From Bacillota bacterium (lineage in GTDB: Bacteria > Bacillota > Sulfobacillia > JAJYWN01): a stretch of DNA of 64,000 nucleotides. Shown here piece after piece: positions 38,833 to 52,415 of this stretch (its first letter is position 1; each line of letters starts with the position of its first letter). The stretch lies in NCBI GenBank assembly GCA_021791495.1, contig JAJYWN010000005.1:39366-103365 (forward strand), given 5' to 3'. Below the pieces are notes generated by a model. It saw only the letters and a list, made by a program, of their open reading frames with translations. It ran no database searches and was not told where the DNA came from. The position numbers and the translations under genes are program-made.

Positions 38833-39930
38833 CTACCGTCCGTAAACGTCTTTCACCGCTTCCCAAACGCCCTGGTCTTCGAAACCCAGCCGCCACAGAG
38901 CCGCGCCCGACAGATTGTACTTCTTAGCCAGCGACAGCTTGGACTTGAGAGCCCGACCATCCTGAATCCAAACTGTCCTGGTTTCGCCGAAAGCCTGATA
39001 GCTGTAGTGGCTTTCCCCGCTCACCGGGTCGTAAGCCGGTGCGGTATTATAGCGGCCCGCCCGGCTGGTAGCTTCCCACATGGGCATCGACTCGGTCAGA
39101 CCCGTTTTCACGGAGGACGGCCAGTCGTAGGCAAAGAGGCCGTTGACCAGGACCAGTTTGCCACGGGGCACCTGGCGCAGGGCGTCCTTGATGTTGGCTT
39201 CTACCCAGCTCAGTGGAGCGATGGGTCCGGGGTCCCCGGCGGCATAGTGCCGGTCGAAAGCAAGGAGGAAGGCGTAGTCGGCCGCGTCGGCCACCACCCC
39301 ATAGTCCACCGCCGGGTCGGTGCCGGCCGGTGCATCCACTCGTGGGCGGACGGCGACCCCCAGCACGCGGTTCTCCGAATGCAGGCGGGCGGCCAGGTCA
39401 CGAATGAAGGTGGAAGTACTTGAAGCCGACTCTTTCGGAACTCCGGCGAAATCCATGACCACCCCGTAATAGCCTCTGGAGGCCGTCTCAGTGGTGATGC
39501 TGTCGATAGCCTTCTTGCGGCCGGCGGCCGTGGTGAGCCAAGGTCCGGTGAGACCCTTGACCTCCTTCTTTACGGTGACAGACAGTAAAGCTTTGATTCC
39601 GTTGTTCTTGGCAAAAGTGAGGATATCGCTATTCACCCCGGTGCCTTTGACGGCGCCGTCGGACTGCATCTCATACCAGCGAAAGGCCACAGTGTCCAGA
39701 TTAAAGCGGTGATCCTTCAGACTCGCCTCGGAGCTGGTAAAGAAGCCGCCGATGCCATTCTCGTAGAACCCGATAAGAGCCATCCCCGTCCCCTTGGCCA
39801 GCGGCTTCTGGGGTGCGGCGTTCCGGCGGCACCCGCCGGCGCAGCCACCGGACAAAACCCCCACCGCCAGGACGCTGGCGACCAGGGCGAACCAGCAGAT
39901 TCGAAAACTTGGACGGACTCTTCGGCGCAC
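38833..39930 (-). CDS. GH18-family glycosyl hydrolase (spore cortex hydrolase SleL/YaaH-like)
   Basis: GFYENGIGGFFTSSEASLKDHRFNLDTVAFRWYEM...GYYGVVMDFAGVPKE...LLAFDRHYAAGDPGPIAPLSWVEANI. GTG at 39930 has GAGGAGG upstream; the ORF track starts at 39951. Confidence 0.85.
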   Translation of the reverse strand: MRRRVRPSFRICWFALVASVLAVGVLSGGCAGGCRRNAAPQKPLAKGTGMALIGFYENGIGGFFTSSEASLKDHRFNLDTVAFRWYEMQSDGAVKGTGVNSDILTFAKNNGIKALLSVTVKKEVKGLTGPWLTTAAGRKKAIDSITTETASRGYYGVVMDFAGVPKESASSTSTFIRDLAARLHSENRVLGVAVRPRVDAPAGTDPAVDYGVVADAADYAFLLAFDRHYAAGDPGPIAPLSWVEANIKDALRQVPRGKLVLVNGLFAYDWPSSVKTGLTESMPMWEATSRAGRYNTAPAYDPVSGESHYSYQAFGETRTVWIQDGRALKSKLSLAKKYNLSGAALWRLGFEDQGVWEAVKDVYGR

Positions 39931-39934
39931 GAGA

Positions 39935-39983
39935 AAACCCTCCTCGCTCATCGGAGCTAGTATCCGGCGGGCGAAGAGGGTTT
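39935..39983 (-). terminator. Terminator-like hairpin after the biotin carrier gene, overlapping the GH18 start region
   Basis: Minus strand AAACCCTCTTCGC...GCGAGGAGGGTTT then TCTC; 13-bp stem with one G.U. Confidence 0.6.
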
Positions 39984-40009
39984 ATGTCGGTGACAGCTGG
40001 AGACTGCAG

Positions 40010-40468
40010 CTATTCGATGGTGACCAGAGCGTCCCCCAAGTTCACTGTGGCGCCGCGATTGACATGAACAGCGGTGACGGTCCCGTCCACCGGAGCCACG
40101 ATTTCGTTGGCCATTTTCATGGCCTCCAGGACGACCACCACGTCGCCGGTCTTGACCGCCTGACCGGCGGTGACCCTGACGTCGAAGATGAGACCGGGCA
40201 GCGGGGCAGTGACCACTTCGCCGCGGCCGGCGGCGGGCTTAGGCGCGGGCGCGGCCTTGGAGGCCGGCACCGCGGCCACCGGTGCGGGAGTTGAGCGCGG
40301 GCCGGCCGGGGGCGGGGCGACGGCTTTGGCGGGAGCCGGCGGCGGGGCGACTCTCGGGCTCGGGGCTGGCGAGGACACGGCGCCGGACGCCGAAGACCGC
40401 CCCCCGGAGAGTTCCTCGACTTCAACCTCGAATGTTTCGCCGTTAACTGTTACCTTGAATCTCCGCAA
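40010..40468 (-). CDS. Biotin/lipoyl carrier protein (decarboxylase/carboxylase biotin subunit)
   Basis: C-terminal VVVLEAMKMANEIVAPVDGTVTAVHVNRGATVNLGDALVTIE; Ala/Pro linker. Confidence 0.95.
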   Translation of the reverse strand: MRRFKVTVNGETFEVEVEELSGGRSSASGAVSSPAPSPRVAPPPAPAKAVAPPPAGPRSTPAPVAAVPASKAAPAPKPAAGRGEVVTAPLPGLIFDVRVTAGQAVKTGDVVVVLEAMKMANEIVAPVDGTVTAVHVNRGATVNLGDALVTIE

Positions 40469-40474
40469 AGCGTC

Positions 40475-40942
40475 CTACCCCTTTCTCCTCGATAGCATTT
40501 CGCGCGAGCGCATGACGTCCATCCGTCCGGCCAAGGACCACGCCGAACCGGATGCGGCTCCGCCACCTTCCACCCGCCTGACGGACATAACCTCATAGGC
40601 TGCTCCGGACATGACCTCGCACAGGACGGCGCTGATGGCCGCCGCCTTCTCCAGCGAGATCCCGCCATCATCGTCGTTATCATCGTCGTCCACGACTCCC
40701 TTGACGCCCGGATCACCGGCAGAGCCGCCGGTCACCACTGGGGCCACCAAGACATCCGCTTCCCCAGGCACCAAATTCGGCGGCACCGGACCCGGCATGG
40801 CCAGCTTCCTCCGCAGCACAAACCCGGTCCCGCTCAGAGCCGACCGGGCCCAGTGCATGAGGAAAACCAGCAGAGCGAAGGTAGCGAAGACTACCAACAC
40901 CCCGACCAACGTTATCTGCAAACCCATTTGCCACGTACTCAC
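40475..40942 (-). CDS. OadG-family decarboxylase membrane subunit
   Basis: Single N-terminal TM (MGLQITLVGVLVVFATFALLVFLMHWA), located between biotin carrier and carboxyltransferase genes. Confidence 0.82.
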   Translation of the reverse strand: MSTWQMGLQITLVGVLVVFATFALLVFLMHWARSALSGTGFVLRRKLAMPGPVPPNLVPGEADVLVAPVVTGGSAGDPGVKGVVDDDDNDDDGGISLEKAAAISAVLCEVMSGAAYEVMSVRRVEGGGAASGSAWSLAGRMDVMRSREMLSRRKG

Positions 40943-40970
40943 TCTTGCGGTCCTCCCGTCATCCCAGAGA

Positions 40971-42521
40971 CTAGACCGGGATATTGCCGTGCTTCTTGGA
41001 CGGCCGGGATTCCCGTTTGGACGCCAGCGCTTCGAAGGAACGCACCAGCACCGGCCGGGTCTGGCGAGGGTCGATGACCTGATCGACGTAACCCCGACTG
41101 GCAGCCACGTAGGGATTGGCGAACTTGTCCCGGTACTCGTTGATCTTCATCTGGCGGTACTCCACCGGATTCTCGGCTTTCGAAATCTCGTCGCGGAAGA
41201 TGATGTTGGCCGCGCCCTCGGGCCCCATCACGGCGATCTCCGCCGTGGGCCAGGCGATGGTCTGGTCGGCCCCCAGGGCCTGGGCGCACATGGCCAGATA
41301 CGCCCCACCGTAGGCTTTCCGGAGGATGACGGTGACCTTGGGTACCGTGGCTTCGGAATAGGCGTAGAGGAGTTTGGCGCCGTGGCGGATGATGCCGCCG
41401 TATTCCTGAGCGGTCCCGGGCAGGTAACCCGGAGTATCAACCAGGGTCAGGATCTGAATGTTAAAGGCATCGCAGAACCGGATGAAACGCGCCGCCTTGT
41501 CGGCCGCGTTGATATCGATGCAGCCGGCCGCTTCCCGGGGTTGGTTCGCGATGATACCCACGGATCTGCCCGCCAGGCGGGCGAAACCGACCACCATGTT
41601 GGGGGCGAAGTAGGGCTGAACCTCGAAAAAGTCGGCGCCGTCCACGATCTTCACGATGACGTCACGCACATCGTAGGGCCGGTTAGGGTCCGCCGGCACC
41701 ACAGACACCAGGTCTTCATCAATCCGACCGGCCGGATCGCCCAAGTCCACCACCGGCGCGTCGTCCAGATTGTTCGCCGGGATGTAGGAGAGCAGCTTCT
41801 TGATGGAAGCGAAGCATTCGTCCTCATTCGCGGCGTAGAAGTGGGCGACCCCCGAGACCTGGTTATGGGTCATGGCACCGCCCAGGTCTTCCAGAGAGAC
41901 TTCCTCACCCGTGACGGCCTTGATGACCTGGGGTCCCGTAATAAACATCTGGCTGGTGCCCCCGACCATGAAGATGAAATCGGTCAGGGCCGGCGAATAG
42001 ACGGCACCGCCGGCGCAGGGACCCATGATGACGGAAATCTGCGGTATCACGCCCGAGTTCACCGTGTTCCGGAAGAAAATCTTCCCGAACCCGTCCAAGG
42101 CGTCCACGCCTTCCTGGATACGGGCGCCGCCCGAGTCGTTAATTCCGATGCAGGGGCACCCGGTCTTCGCCGCCAGTTCGAGTACCTTCACGATCTTGGC
42201 CGCATGCATCTGCCCCAGAGTGCCGCCGATGACCGTGAAGTCCTGGGAGTAGGCAAAGACCTGCCGGCCGTCCACGTTTCCGTAGCCGGTCACCACGCCG
42301 TCCGCGGGCCCCTCGGTCTCGGCCAAGCCGAAATCGGTGGACCGGTGGGTCACAAACCGGTCCAACTCGACGAACGAGCCAGAATCGAACAGCTTGTCCA
42401 ACCTCTCGCGGGCCGTAAGCTTGCCCGCTTCGTGCTGCCGGCCGACGCGCTTGGCGCCACCCATGGCCAGCACCTGGTCCGTCTTCTTCTGCAACAGAGC
42501 GAGCTTGTCGTCTTGGGGCAA
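40971..42521 (-). CDS. mmdA: Methylmalonyl-CoA decarboxylase alpha / propionyl-CoA carboxyltransferase subunit
   Basis: GKLTARERLDKLFDSGSFVELD, GGTLGQMHAAKIVK, INDSGGARIQEGVDAL, MGPCAGGAVYSPAL. TTG start 42521 with AGAGGTG upstream; the ORF-track extension to 42851 is spurious. Confidence 0.92.
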   Translation of the reverse strand: MPQDDKLALLQKKTDQVLAMGGAKRVGRQHEAGKLTARERLDKLFDSGSFVELDRFVTHRSTDFGLAETEGPADGVVTGYGNVDGRQVFAYSQDFTVIGGTLGQMHAAKIVKVLELAAKTGCPCIGINDSGGARIQEGVDALDGFGKIFFRNTVNSGVIPQISVIMGPCAGGAVYSPALTDFIFMVGGTSQMFITGPQVIKAVTGEEVSLEDLGGAMTHNQVSGVAHFYAANEDECFASIKKLLSYIPANNLDDAPVVDLGDPAGRIDEDLVSVVPADPNRPYDVRDVIVKIVDGADFFEVQPYFAPNMVVGFARLAGRSVGIIANQPREAAGCIDINAADKAARFIRFCDAFNIQILTLVDTPGYLPGTAQEYGGIIRHGAKLLYAYSEATVPKVTVILRKAYGGAYLAMCAQALGADQTIAWPTAEIAVMGPEGAANIIFRDEISKAENPVEYRQMKINEYRDKFANPYVAASRGYVDQVIDPRQTRPVLVRSFEALASKRESRPSKKHGNIPV

Positions 42522-42609
42522 CTCTATAACACCTCTGTCTCTCCTGTACTGCCGAGGTTGCGGCCTTCGCGAACCGTCCTGTTCGCTAGTGTTCCACCCA
42601 TACTCTCCT

Positions 42610-43008
42610 TCAGCGCTGGCATAGCTCGTAGAGCACGCCGAAGCTGGACTTGGGGTGCACGAAGGCGATCCTGGCGCCGCCGGCCCCCTGGCGCGGTGTC
42701 GCGTCGATGAGCCGGACCCCCGTCGCCGCCAATTGAGCCAAAGCGGCCTCGATGTCATCCACCAGGAATGCCACGTGGTGGAGGCCCTCGCCCCGGCTCT
42801 CAATGGACTTGGCGACCGGGCTTTCCGGATCGGTGGGCTCCAAGAGTTCAATGCGCGTGTCCCCCACCGGGATCATGGCCACCTTCACCCTCTGATCGGG
42901 GACTTCCTCCACATGGGCCACCGCCAGTCCGGCGGCGTCCCGGTAGAAAGCCAGCGCGGCCTCAAGGCTGCGCACGGCGATGCCCAGATGGTCCACCTTC
43001 TTCAGCAT
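42610..43008 (-). CDS. mce: Methylmalonyl-CoA epimerase
   Basis: MLKKVDHLGIAVRSLEAALAFYRDAAGLAV...EGLHHVAFLVDDIEAALAQL. Confidence 0.93.
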   Translation of the reverse strand: MLKKVDHLGIAVRSLEAALAFYRDAAGLAVAHVEEVPDQRVKVAMIPVGDTRIELLEPTDPESPVAKSIESRGEGLHHVAFLVDDIEAALAQLAATGVRLIDATPRQGAGGARIAFVHPKSSFGVLYELCQR

Positions 43009-43446
43009 CTATGCCCCTCCCCCTGAAAGCCGGCGCCGGATGAACTCCACCACCGCACCGGTGGGCGTGCCTGGAGTGAAAACTTCCGTGATCCCCGCCT
43101 CTTTCAGCGAGGTGATGTCTTTCTCCGGGATGACCCCGCCGCCCAGCACCAGCACATCCCCCATCCCCTTTTCGCGCAGCAGTTCGACCACGCGGGGGAA
43201 CAGGTGCCGGTGGGCGCCGGACAGGCTGGACAAACCGACCACCTGCACATCTTCCTGCAACGCCGCTTCGGCGATCTGCTCGGGCGTCTGGCGAAGGCCG
43301 GTGTAGATGACCTCCATCCCGGCGTCTCGCAGAGCCCGGGCGATTACTTTCGCACCGCGGTCGTGCCCGTCCAAGCCGGGCTTGGCGATGAGCACGCGGA
43401 TTTTCGCTTCGAGACCCACGCTGTCGGGCATGGAATGCACCCTCAC
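43009..43446 (-). CDS. Methylmalonyl-CoA mutase small (cobalamin-binding) subunit
   Basis: [47 protein letters not shown]; DxHxxG cobalamin motif. Confidence 0.95.
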   Translation of the reverse strand: MRVHSMPDSVGLEAKIRVLIAKPGLDGHDRGAKVIARALRDAGMEVIYTGLRQTPEQIAEAALQEDVQVVGLSSLSGAHRHLFPRVVELLREKGMGDVLVLGGGVIPEKDITSLKEAGITEVFTPGTPTGAVVEFIRRRLSGGGA

Positions 43447-43470
43447 CTTTGGAATTCGGAACGTGGCGCT

Positions 43471-45150
43471 CTAGAACGCCACGGCGGACCGGTATTCGCC
43501 GAAGACCCCTCGGAGGACGTCGATGATCTCCCCCAGGGTCGCGTAGGCACGCACTGCCCGCAGGATGGCCGGCATGACGTTCCCGCCACCCGCGGCCGTA
43601 TCTTTCAGAGCGGCCAGGGCCGCCGACGTCTGGGCGCTGTCGCGCCGCAGCCTTAACTCCGTCAGGCGCGCGCGCTGGCGCGCTTCCACCGCCGGGTCCA
43701 CTTCGAGGAGGTCGAAGGGGACCTGCGTCTCCGTCTGGAACCGGTTAACCCCCACCACCGTGCGCCGCCCGTCCTCAATCTCTTTCTGATAGCGGTAAGC
43801 GCTGTCCTGGATCTCGTTCTGGATGAACCCGCGCTCGATAGCGGCCACGGCCCCGCCCATGGCGTCTATCTTCTCGATATACTCGCGGGCCTTCGCCTCG
43901 ATCTGGGACGTCAGATACTCCACCAGATAGGAGCCCGCCAGCGGGTCCACCGAATCGGCCACGCCGCTCTCGTAAGCCACGATCTGCTGCGTACGCAGGG
44001 CGATGCGCACCGAGTCCTCAGACGGTAAGGCCAGAGCTTCGTCGCGCGAGTTCGTGTGGAGGGACTGCGTCCCGCCCAGAACAGCGGCCAGAGCCTGCAG
44101 CGCCACCCGCACCACATTGTTCTCCGGCTGTTGGGCCGTGAGGGTGGAGCCGGCGGTTTGAGTGTGGAAGCGGAGCATCCACGAGCGCGGGTTCCTGGCC
44201 CCGAAACGTTCCTTCATGAGGCGCGCCCACAGGCGGCGGGCGGCGCGGAATTTGGCCACTTCCTCGAAAAAGTCCATATGGGAGTTGAAGAAGAACGCCA
44301 GACGCGGACCGAAGGAGTCCACATCAAGGCCGGCGTCGCGCCCCGCCTGCACATAGGCGATGGCGTTGGCCAGGGTGAAAGCCACTTCCTGGGCGGCGGT
44401 GCACCCAGCCTCGCGCATGTGGTAACCGCTGATACTGATGCTGTTCCAGTTCGGCAACTCCCCGGCGCAATAGGCAAAGATGTCGGTGATGAGCCTCATG
44501 GACTGGCGCGGCGGGAAAATGTAGGTGCCGCGCGCCGCATATTCCTTCAGAATATCGTTCTGGATGGTCCCGTCCAGCGCTTTCACGTCCACACCCTGCT
44601 TTTCGGCCACCGCGATGTACATGGCGAGCAGGACCGCGGCCGGAGCGTTGATGGTCATGGACGTGCTGACCTTGTTCAAGGGGATACCGGCGAACAACGT
44701 TTCCATGTCTTCCAGGGAACTGATGGCCACCCCAACCCGGCCCACTTCCCCGTAGGCCATAGGGTGGTCGGAATCGTAACCGATCTGGGTGGGCAGGTCG
44801 AAGGCTACCGACAGGCCGGTCTGGCCTTGCTGCAGGAGGTACTTGTACCTGCGGTTGCTCTCCTCGGCGTCGCCGAACCCGGCGTATTGGCGCATGGTCC
44901 AAGCCCGCCCCCGGTACATGGTGGGTTGGACTCCGCGCGTGAAAGGATACTCCCCGGGAAAGCCGAGATCGCGCGCGTAATCTAGTTCGGGCGCGTCCAG
45001 GGGCGTGGCCGACCGCGGGACCGGGATACCCGATGCCGTGGAATATTCCTTCCGCTGCTCGGGGAACCGGGCCAGTGTTTTCGCCGCCGGGCCGGTTTCC
45101 CACGCTTCCTTCTGCTTCGCCAGTGAGGCCAGCTTCTCTTTATCGTACAT
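43471..45150 (-). CDS. Methylmalonyl-CoA mutase large subunit
   Basis: [66 protein letters not shown]. Confidence 0.97.
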   Translation of the reverse strand: MYDKEKLASLAKQKEAWETGPAAKTLARFPEQRKEYSTASGIPVPRSATPLDAPELDYARDLGFPGEYPFTRGVQPTMYRGRAWTMRQYAGFGDAEESNRRYKYLLQQGQTGLSVAFDLPTQIGYDSDHPMAYGEVGRVGVAISSLEDMETLFAGIPLNKVSTSMTINAPAAVLLAMYIAVAEKQGVDVKALDGTIQNDILKEYAARGTYIFPPRQSMRLITDIFAYCAGELPNWNSISISGYHMREAGCTAAQEVAFTLANAIAYVQAGRDAGLDVDSFGPRLAFFFNSHMDFFEEVAKFRAARRLWARLMKERFGARNPRSWMLRFHTQTAGSTLTAQQPENNVVRVALQALAAVLGGTQSLHTNSRDEALALPSEDSVRIALRTQQIVAYESGVADSVDPLAGSYLVEYLTSQIEAKAREYIEKIDAMGGAVAAIERGFIQNEIQDSAYRYQKEIEDGRRTVVGVNRFQTETQVPFDLLEVDPAVEARQRARLTELRLRRDSAQTSAALAALKDTAAGGGNVMPAILRAVRAYATLGEIIDVLRGVFGEYRSAVAF

Positions 45151-45233
45151 CTGCCCACTCGACCCCCGGATTAGGCGCGTTCAGCCAAGTACTATTGCCC
45201 ACTCGGCGCGCTTTTTCCTTCTCTCACCAAACA

Positions 45234-45276
45234 GCCGCCGGCGGGGGAGGCCTTCATCGGCGGCCCCGCCGGCGGC
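45234..45276. terminator. Strong perfect hairpin after the glutamate dehydrogenase gene
   Basis: 13-bp perfect arms GCCGCCGGCGGGG / CCCCGCCGGCGGC; weak minus-strand T tract. Confidence 0.5.
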
Positions 45277-45299
45277 GTGAGATGCTCGGGAACAGGGAC

Positions 45300-46553
<1,254 letters not shown>

Positions 46554-46668
46554 TTCAATGCTCCTCCTTCGGCTGTGTCTGGAGTGTCAAATCCAAACAA
46601 GGACCGTGCAACGTTAGTCATTTCACCGCCAGAACTGTTCCTTCCGCAACACCCCTTCCGGCATCCCT

Positions 46669-47226
46669 CTAGACACGGGACGCTTCCGCCTGAGCCGCGG
46701 AGAAACCGGCTGCCAATGCGCGCCGGTTCAGGTCCTCAGTGCCTTTCGGGACCCTGGCCAGGACGGCTTTCTCCAAACTCTCCCTGCTGACCACGCCGGT
46801 AACGGCGCAGAGAAAACCAAGGGCGACGATATTGGCCACGATCTCCCGCCCGAGGTCGCGGGCCAGCCCGGTAATAGGGCCCCCGCGTACGTGGCTGGCT
46901 TGGAAACTCGGGGTGCCACCGGCCGTCACGTTCGTGGAATCGATGACAATGATGCCGTCGTCCTTCAGGCTGGGGGCGTACTTGTCGTAGGCTTCCTGGT
47001 TCATGGCCAAAAGGACGTCGGGCCGCTCGACTTTCGGATAGTCGATCTCGCCATCGGCGATAATCACTTCGGCCTTGGAAGCTCCGCCCCTTGACTCCGG
47101 GCCATACGACTGGGACTGCACCGCGTTGGCGCCGTCATAGATCGCGGCGGCTTCGGCCAGGATGATGCCGGCGAGGATGATGCCCTGTCCACCCTCTCCC
47201 GAAAGCCTGACTTCTGTCCGTCTCAT
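46669..47226 (-). CDS. 2-oxoacid:ferredoxin oxidoreductase gamma subunit
   Basis: RLSGEGGQGIILAGIILAEAAAIYDGANAVQSQSYGPESRGGASKAEVIIAD. Confidence 0.95.
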   Translation of the reverse strand: MRRTEVRLSGEGGQGIILAGIILAEAAAIYDGANAVQSQSYGPESRGGASKAEVIIADGEIDYPKVERPDVLLAMNQEAYDKYAPSLKDDGIIVIDSTNVTAGGTPSFQASHVRGGPITGLARDLGREIVANIVALGFLCAVTGVVSRESLEKAVLARVPKGTEDLNRRALAAGFSAAQAEASRV

Positions 47227-48065
47227 CGTGACTCTCCTTGCCGGCCAAGCCTGCCGATCAACTGGGCGTAGACTTCGGTGTACTCGGGTACAGTCTGGTT
47301 CACGAACTCCCCAGTGACGATCTTGTCCTCACGCTCGGCCGGCTCCATGTCTTTCGCCTGTTCGATGCTGATGGAATTCCGCTTCTGCCACTCCAGCATG
47401 GCCGGGGCGGCTCCCAGACGGTTGCGCCGGCCATAGTAGGTCGGGCATTGGGAGACGGCCTCGATGAAGGAGAAACCCTTGTGGGCCAAGCCGCGTCCGA
47501 TGTACGTCGTCAGTTGCCGGACATGGTAGGCCGTGGACCGGGCGACGTAGGTGGCCCCGGCCGCCGACGCCAAGGCACACAAGTCGAAGGGACGTTCCAG
47601 GTTCCCATAAGGAGCCGTAGTGGCGAACCGGGACGTGGGGGTCATGGGCGAATACTGCCCGCTGGTCATCCCGTAGACGCTGTTATTGAAGACCACGGTG
47701 GTGATGTCGATGTTGCGCCGGGCGGCGTGGATCAGGTGGTTCCCGCCGATGGCCGCGGTGTCGCCATCGCCCGTGAGCACGACGATCTTCATGTCGGGGC
47801 GGACCATCTTCAGCCCGGTGGCGAAAGGCAGCGCCCGGCCATGGGTGGTGTGCAAGGTGCAAAAGTCGACGTAACCGGTGGCCCGCGACGCGCAACCGAT
47901 ACCGGATATCACGGCCACGTTGTTCTGGTCCAAACCGGCGATATCGATGGCGCGGAGGACAGCCCCCAGGATGATGCCGTGGCCGCAGCCCGGGCACCAA
48001 ATGTGGGGCATGTAGTATTCTCTGAGATAGCGGTGAATGTCTCCCATGGCGGCCTCCTCCGTCAA
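47223..48065 (-). CDS. 2-oxoacid:ferredoxin oxidoreductase beta (TPP-binding) subunit
   Basis: HIWCPGCGHGIILGAVLRAID...LTGDGDTAAIGGNHLIHAARRNIDITTVVFNNSVYGMTSGQYSPMTP. Confidence 0.95.
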   Translation of the reverse strand: MTEEAAMGDIHRYLREYYMPHIWCPGCGHGIILGAVLRAIDIAGLDQNNVAVISGIGCASRATGYVDFCTLHTTHGRALPFATGLKMVRPDMKIVVLTGDGDTAAIGGNHLIHAARRNIDITTVVFNNSVYGMTSGQYSPMTPTSRFATTAPYGNLERPFDLCALASAAGATYVARSTAYHVRQLTTYIGRGLAHKGFSFIEAVSQCPTYYGRRNRLGAAPAMLEWQKRNSISIEQAKDMEPAEREDKIVTGEFVNQTVPEYTEVYAQLIGRLGRQGESR

Positions 48066-49258
48066 ACCTTGCGGCCGGTCAGCCGCAACAGAGCGTCAAG
48101 CACTTCGGACGGGCGCATCAGTTCGCCGCCTACCCGGCCGTACTGCTGTACCGGGCAGTGCCCCGCCGCCGCTCGTTCGACTTCCAAGGAAAGCTGCCCC
48201 AGGTTCAACTCGACCACCAGGATACCCTTCACCTTGGCCGCCAGCGACGCCACCGCCTGGAAGGGGAAAGGCCAGATGGTCGTGGGCCGGAATAAGCCGG
48301 CGGCCACACCCATCTCGCGTGCCAGGCGCACCGCCCGCAGGGCGCTGCGGGCCGCCCCGCCGTAGCTGACGACCAGGTACTCGGCGTCGTCCACCAGCTC
48401 GTTTCGGTTCAGTTCGAGCTGGGGTGCGGCTTTTTCCACCTTTCGGCTCAGCCGGCGCACCAGGAATTCGGCCTCGGGACCGGGGCCGATGGGAAGGCCA
48501 TTTTTCCCGTGGGTCAGGCCCGTGACGTGATAGCGGTATCCCGTGCCGAAATCCGCCATCTCCGGGACGTACGCATCATCACCGGCAGGCGCGCCTGGCG
48601 GAGGACCATACGCGATATACTCCCCGGGCGGGACCGACGGGCGCGGACGGTCCACGACCCGGACCTCTCCCGGAGAGGGCAAGGCCACTTTCTCGCGCAT
48701 GTGGGCCACCACTTCGTCCATCAACAGGATGACCGGCGTCCGCAGAGCCTCAGCGGTATTGAAAGCCTTCACCGTCAGTTCAAAGACTTCCGAAACCGTG
48801 GAGGGACAGAAGGCGACGGCCGGGTGGTCCCCGTGGGTGCCCCATCGGGCCTGCATCACATCGCCCTGGGCCGGTGCGGTGGGCAGCCCGCTACTGGGGC
48901 CACCCCGCTGGGCGTCTACGATCACGCACGGGATTTCCGTGAAAGCGGCGAAGCCCAGGTTCTCCTGTTTCAGTGAGAACCCGGGACCGCTGGTAGCCGT
49001 CATGGCCTTGGCTCCGCCCAGAGAAGCGCCGATGACGGCGGCCATGCTGGCGATCTCGTCTTCCATCTGGATGAACCGCCCGCCGTGGCGCGGGAGCATC
49101 TCCGACATGAGTTCGGCGATTTCGGTGGAAGGAGTGATCGGATAGCCGGCGAAGAAGCGGCACCCGGCGGCGATGGCGCCTTCGGCGCAAGCTTCGTTTC
49201 CCTGCAGGAGCCGCGACCGTCCGGTAGCGGCGGAGGTTGGCTCGGGTACGGCGCTCAC
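48062..49258 (-). CDS. 2-oxoacid:ferredoxin oxidoreductase alpha subunit
   Basis: LLQGNEACAEGAIAAGCRFFAGYPITPSTEIAELMSEMLPRHGGRFIQMEDEIASMAAVIGASLGGAKAMTATSGPGFSLKQENLG. Confidence 0.96.
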   Translation of the reverse strand: MSAVPEPTSAATGRSRLLQGNEACAEGAIAAGCRFFAGYPITPSTEIAELMSEMLPRHGGRFIQMEDEIASMAAVIGASLGGAKAMTATSGPGFSLKQENLGFAAFTEIPCVIVDAQRGGPSSGLPTAPAQGDVMQARWGTHGDHPAVAFCPSTVSEVFELTVKAFNTAEALRTPVILLMDEVVAHMREKVALPSPGEVRVVDRPRPSVPPGEYIAYGPPPGAPAGDDAYVPEMADFGTGYRYHVTGLTHGKNGLPIGPGPEAEFLVRRLSRKVEKAAPQLELNRNELVDDAEYLVVSYGGAARSALRAVRLAREMGVAAGLFRPTTIWPFPFQAVASLAAKVKGILVVELNLGQLSLEVERAAAGHCPVQQYGRVGGELMRPSEVLDALLRLTGRKV

Positions 49259-49611
49259 CGCGACCCGCCCCCTTTCTGGGCGACAGAAGTCGAAGTCGCG
49301 GACAACCCTTTCGCACGCCGCCTGGTCAGAGTGATGGCGAAATCAGGGCACAGGAGCTCGCAATTTTCGCAGAGGATGCAGGCTTCGGGCTTAACGACAC
49401 TGGCCTTACCTGCCGCGTTCCTGGCCAGAACCTTTTTCGGGCAGTAGTTGATGCAGATATCGCAACCTTTGCACCATGCTTCGTTGACGACGACAGGTGC
49501 CTTATCCTCGGGCAATCCGGGCTTCCCCCTTACGGGCCTTGTACATGAACAGGCAGCGAAATGGACCCGTGGCCCCGTTCCACGCGTCCATTCTACCGCC
49601 TGTGAGGTCAC
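49255..49611 (-). CDS. 4Fe-4S ferredoxin (oxidoreductase delta subunit)
   Basis: CKGCDICINYCPKKVL and CILCENCELLCPDFAI clusters; overlaps the alpha subunit start. Confidence 0.93.
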   Translation of the reverse strand: MTSQAVEWTRGTGPRVHFAACSCTRPVRGKPGLPEDKAPVVVNEAWCKGCDICINYCPKKVLARNAAGKASVVKPEACILCENCELLCPDFAITLTRRRAKGLSATSTSVAQKGGGSR

Positions 49612-49716
49612 ATAATCAAGATAGCAGTGGCAAGTTGGCCTATTTCACGACAACCAAGTGACGGTCCTTGTCACACCGCGTCGGACTTTCGACCTTTGCC
49701 CTCTTCCTCACCGCGC

Positions 49717-49995
49717 TTATTCCCTGACGCCGATGACGCCCGACTTAGCCATGTCCACTTCCACCTTATCGGCGATGCGCACGCGCAGGTGGTCGTCGAA
49801 GATCTCGGCGATGGTGCCGTACATCCCGCCCGCGGTCACGACCCGGTCGCCCTTCTTCAAGGCGGCCAGCATCTCCCGGCGCTTCTTGTCGGCCTGCTGC
49901 TGCGGGCGGATCAGGAAGAAATAAAACACCGCGAACAGGAGAATGAGTGGTAAGAACTGCGCTATCTGTTTTTCCAAGAGACTTGCCCCCTCCAT
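49717..49995 (-). CDS. yajC: Preprotein translocase subunit YajC
   Basis: LPLILLFAVFYFFLIRPQQQADKKRREMLAALKKGDRVVTAGGMYGTI. Confidence 0.95.
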   Translation of the reverse strand: MEGASLLEKQIAQFLPLILLFAVFYFFLIRPQQQADKKRREMLAALKKGDRVVTAGGMYGTIAEIFDDHLRVRIADKVEVDMAKSGVIGVRE

Positions 49996-50050
49996 CTGCG
50001 ACCGCCGCGCCGGCCCGGAAGGCCGCCGGCGCTCTCTTCGATTTCTCGTT

Positions 50051-52379
<2,329 letters not shown>

Positions 52380-52415
52380 ATCCCAACCCCAGGGTCGGAT
52401 CGCCTTTACTGACCG

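Noticed and set aside
40611-42710. 699-aa plus-strand ORF antisense to mmdA/oadG
   Set aside because: Antisense shadow ORF; mmdA on the opposite strand is certain.
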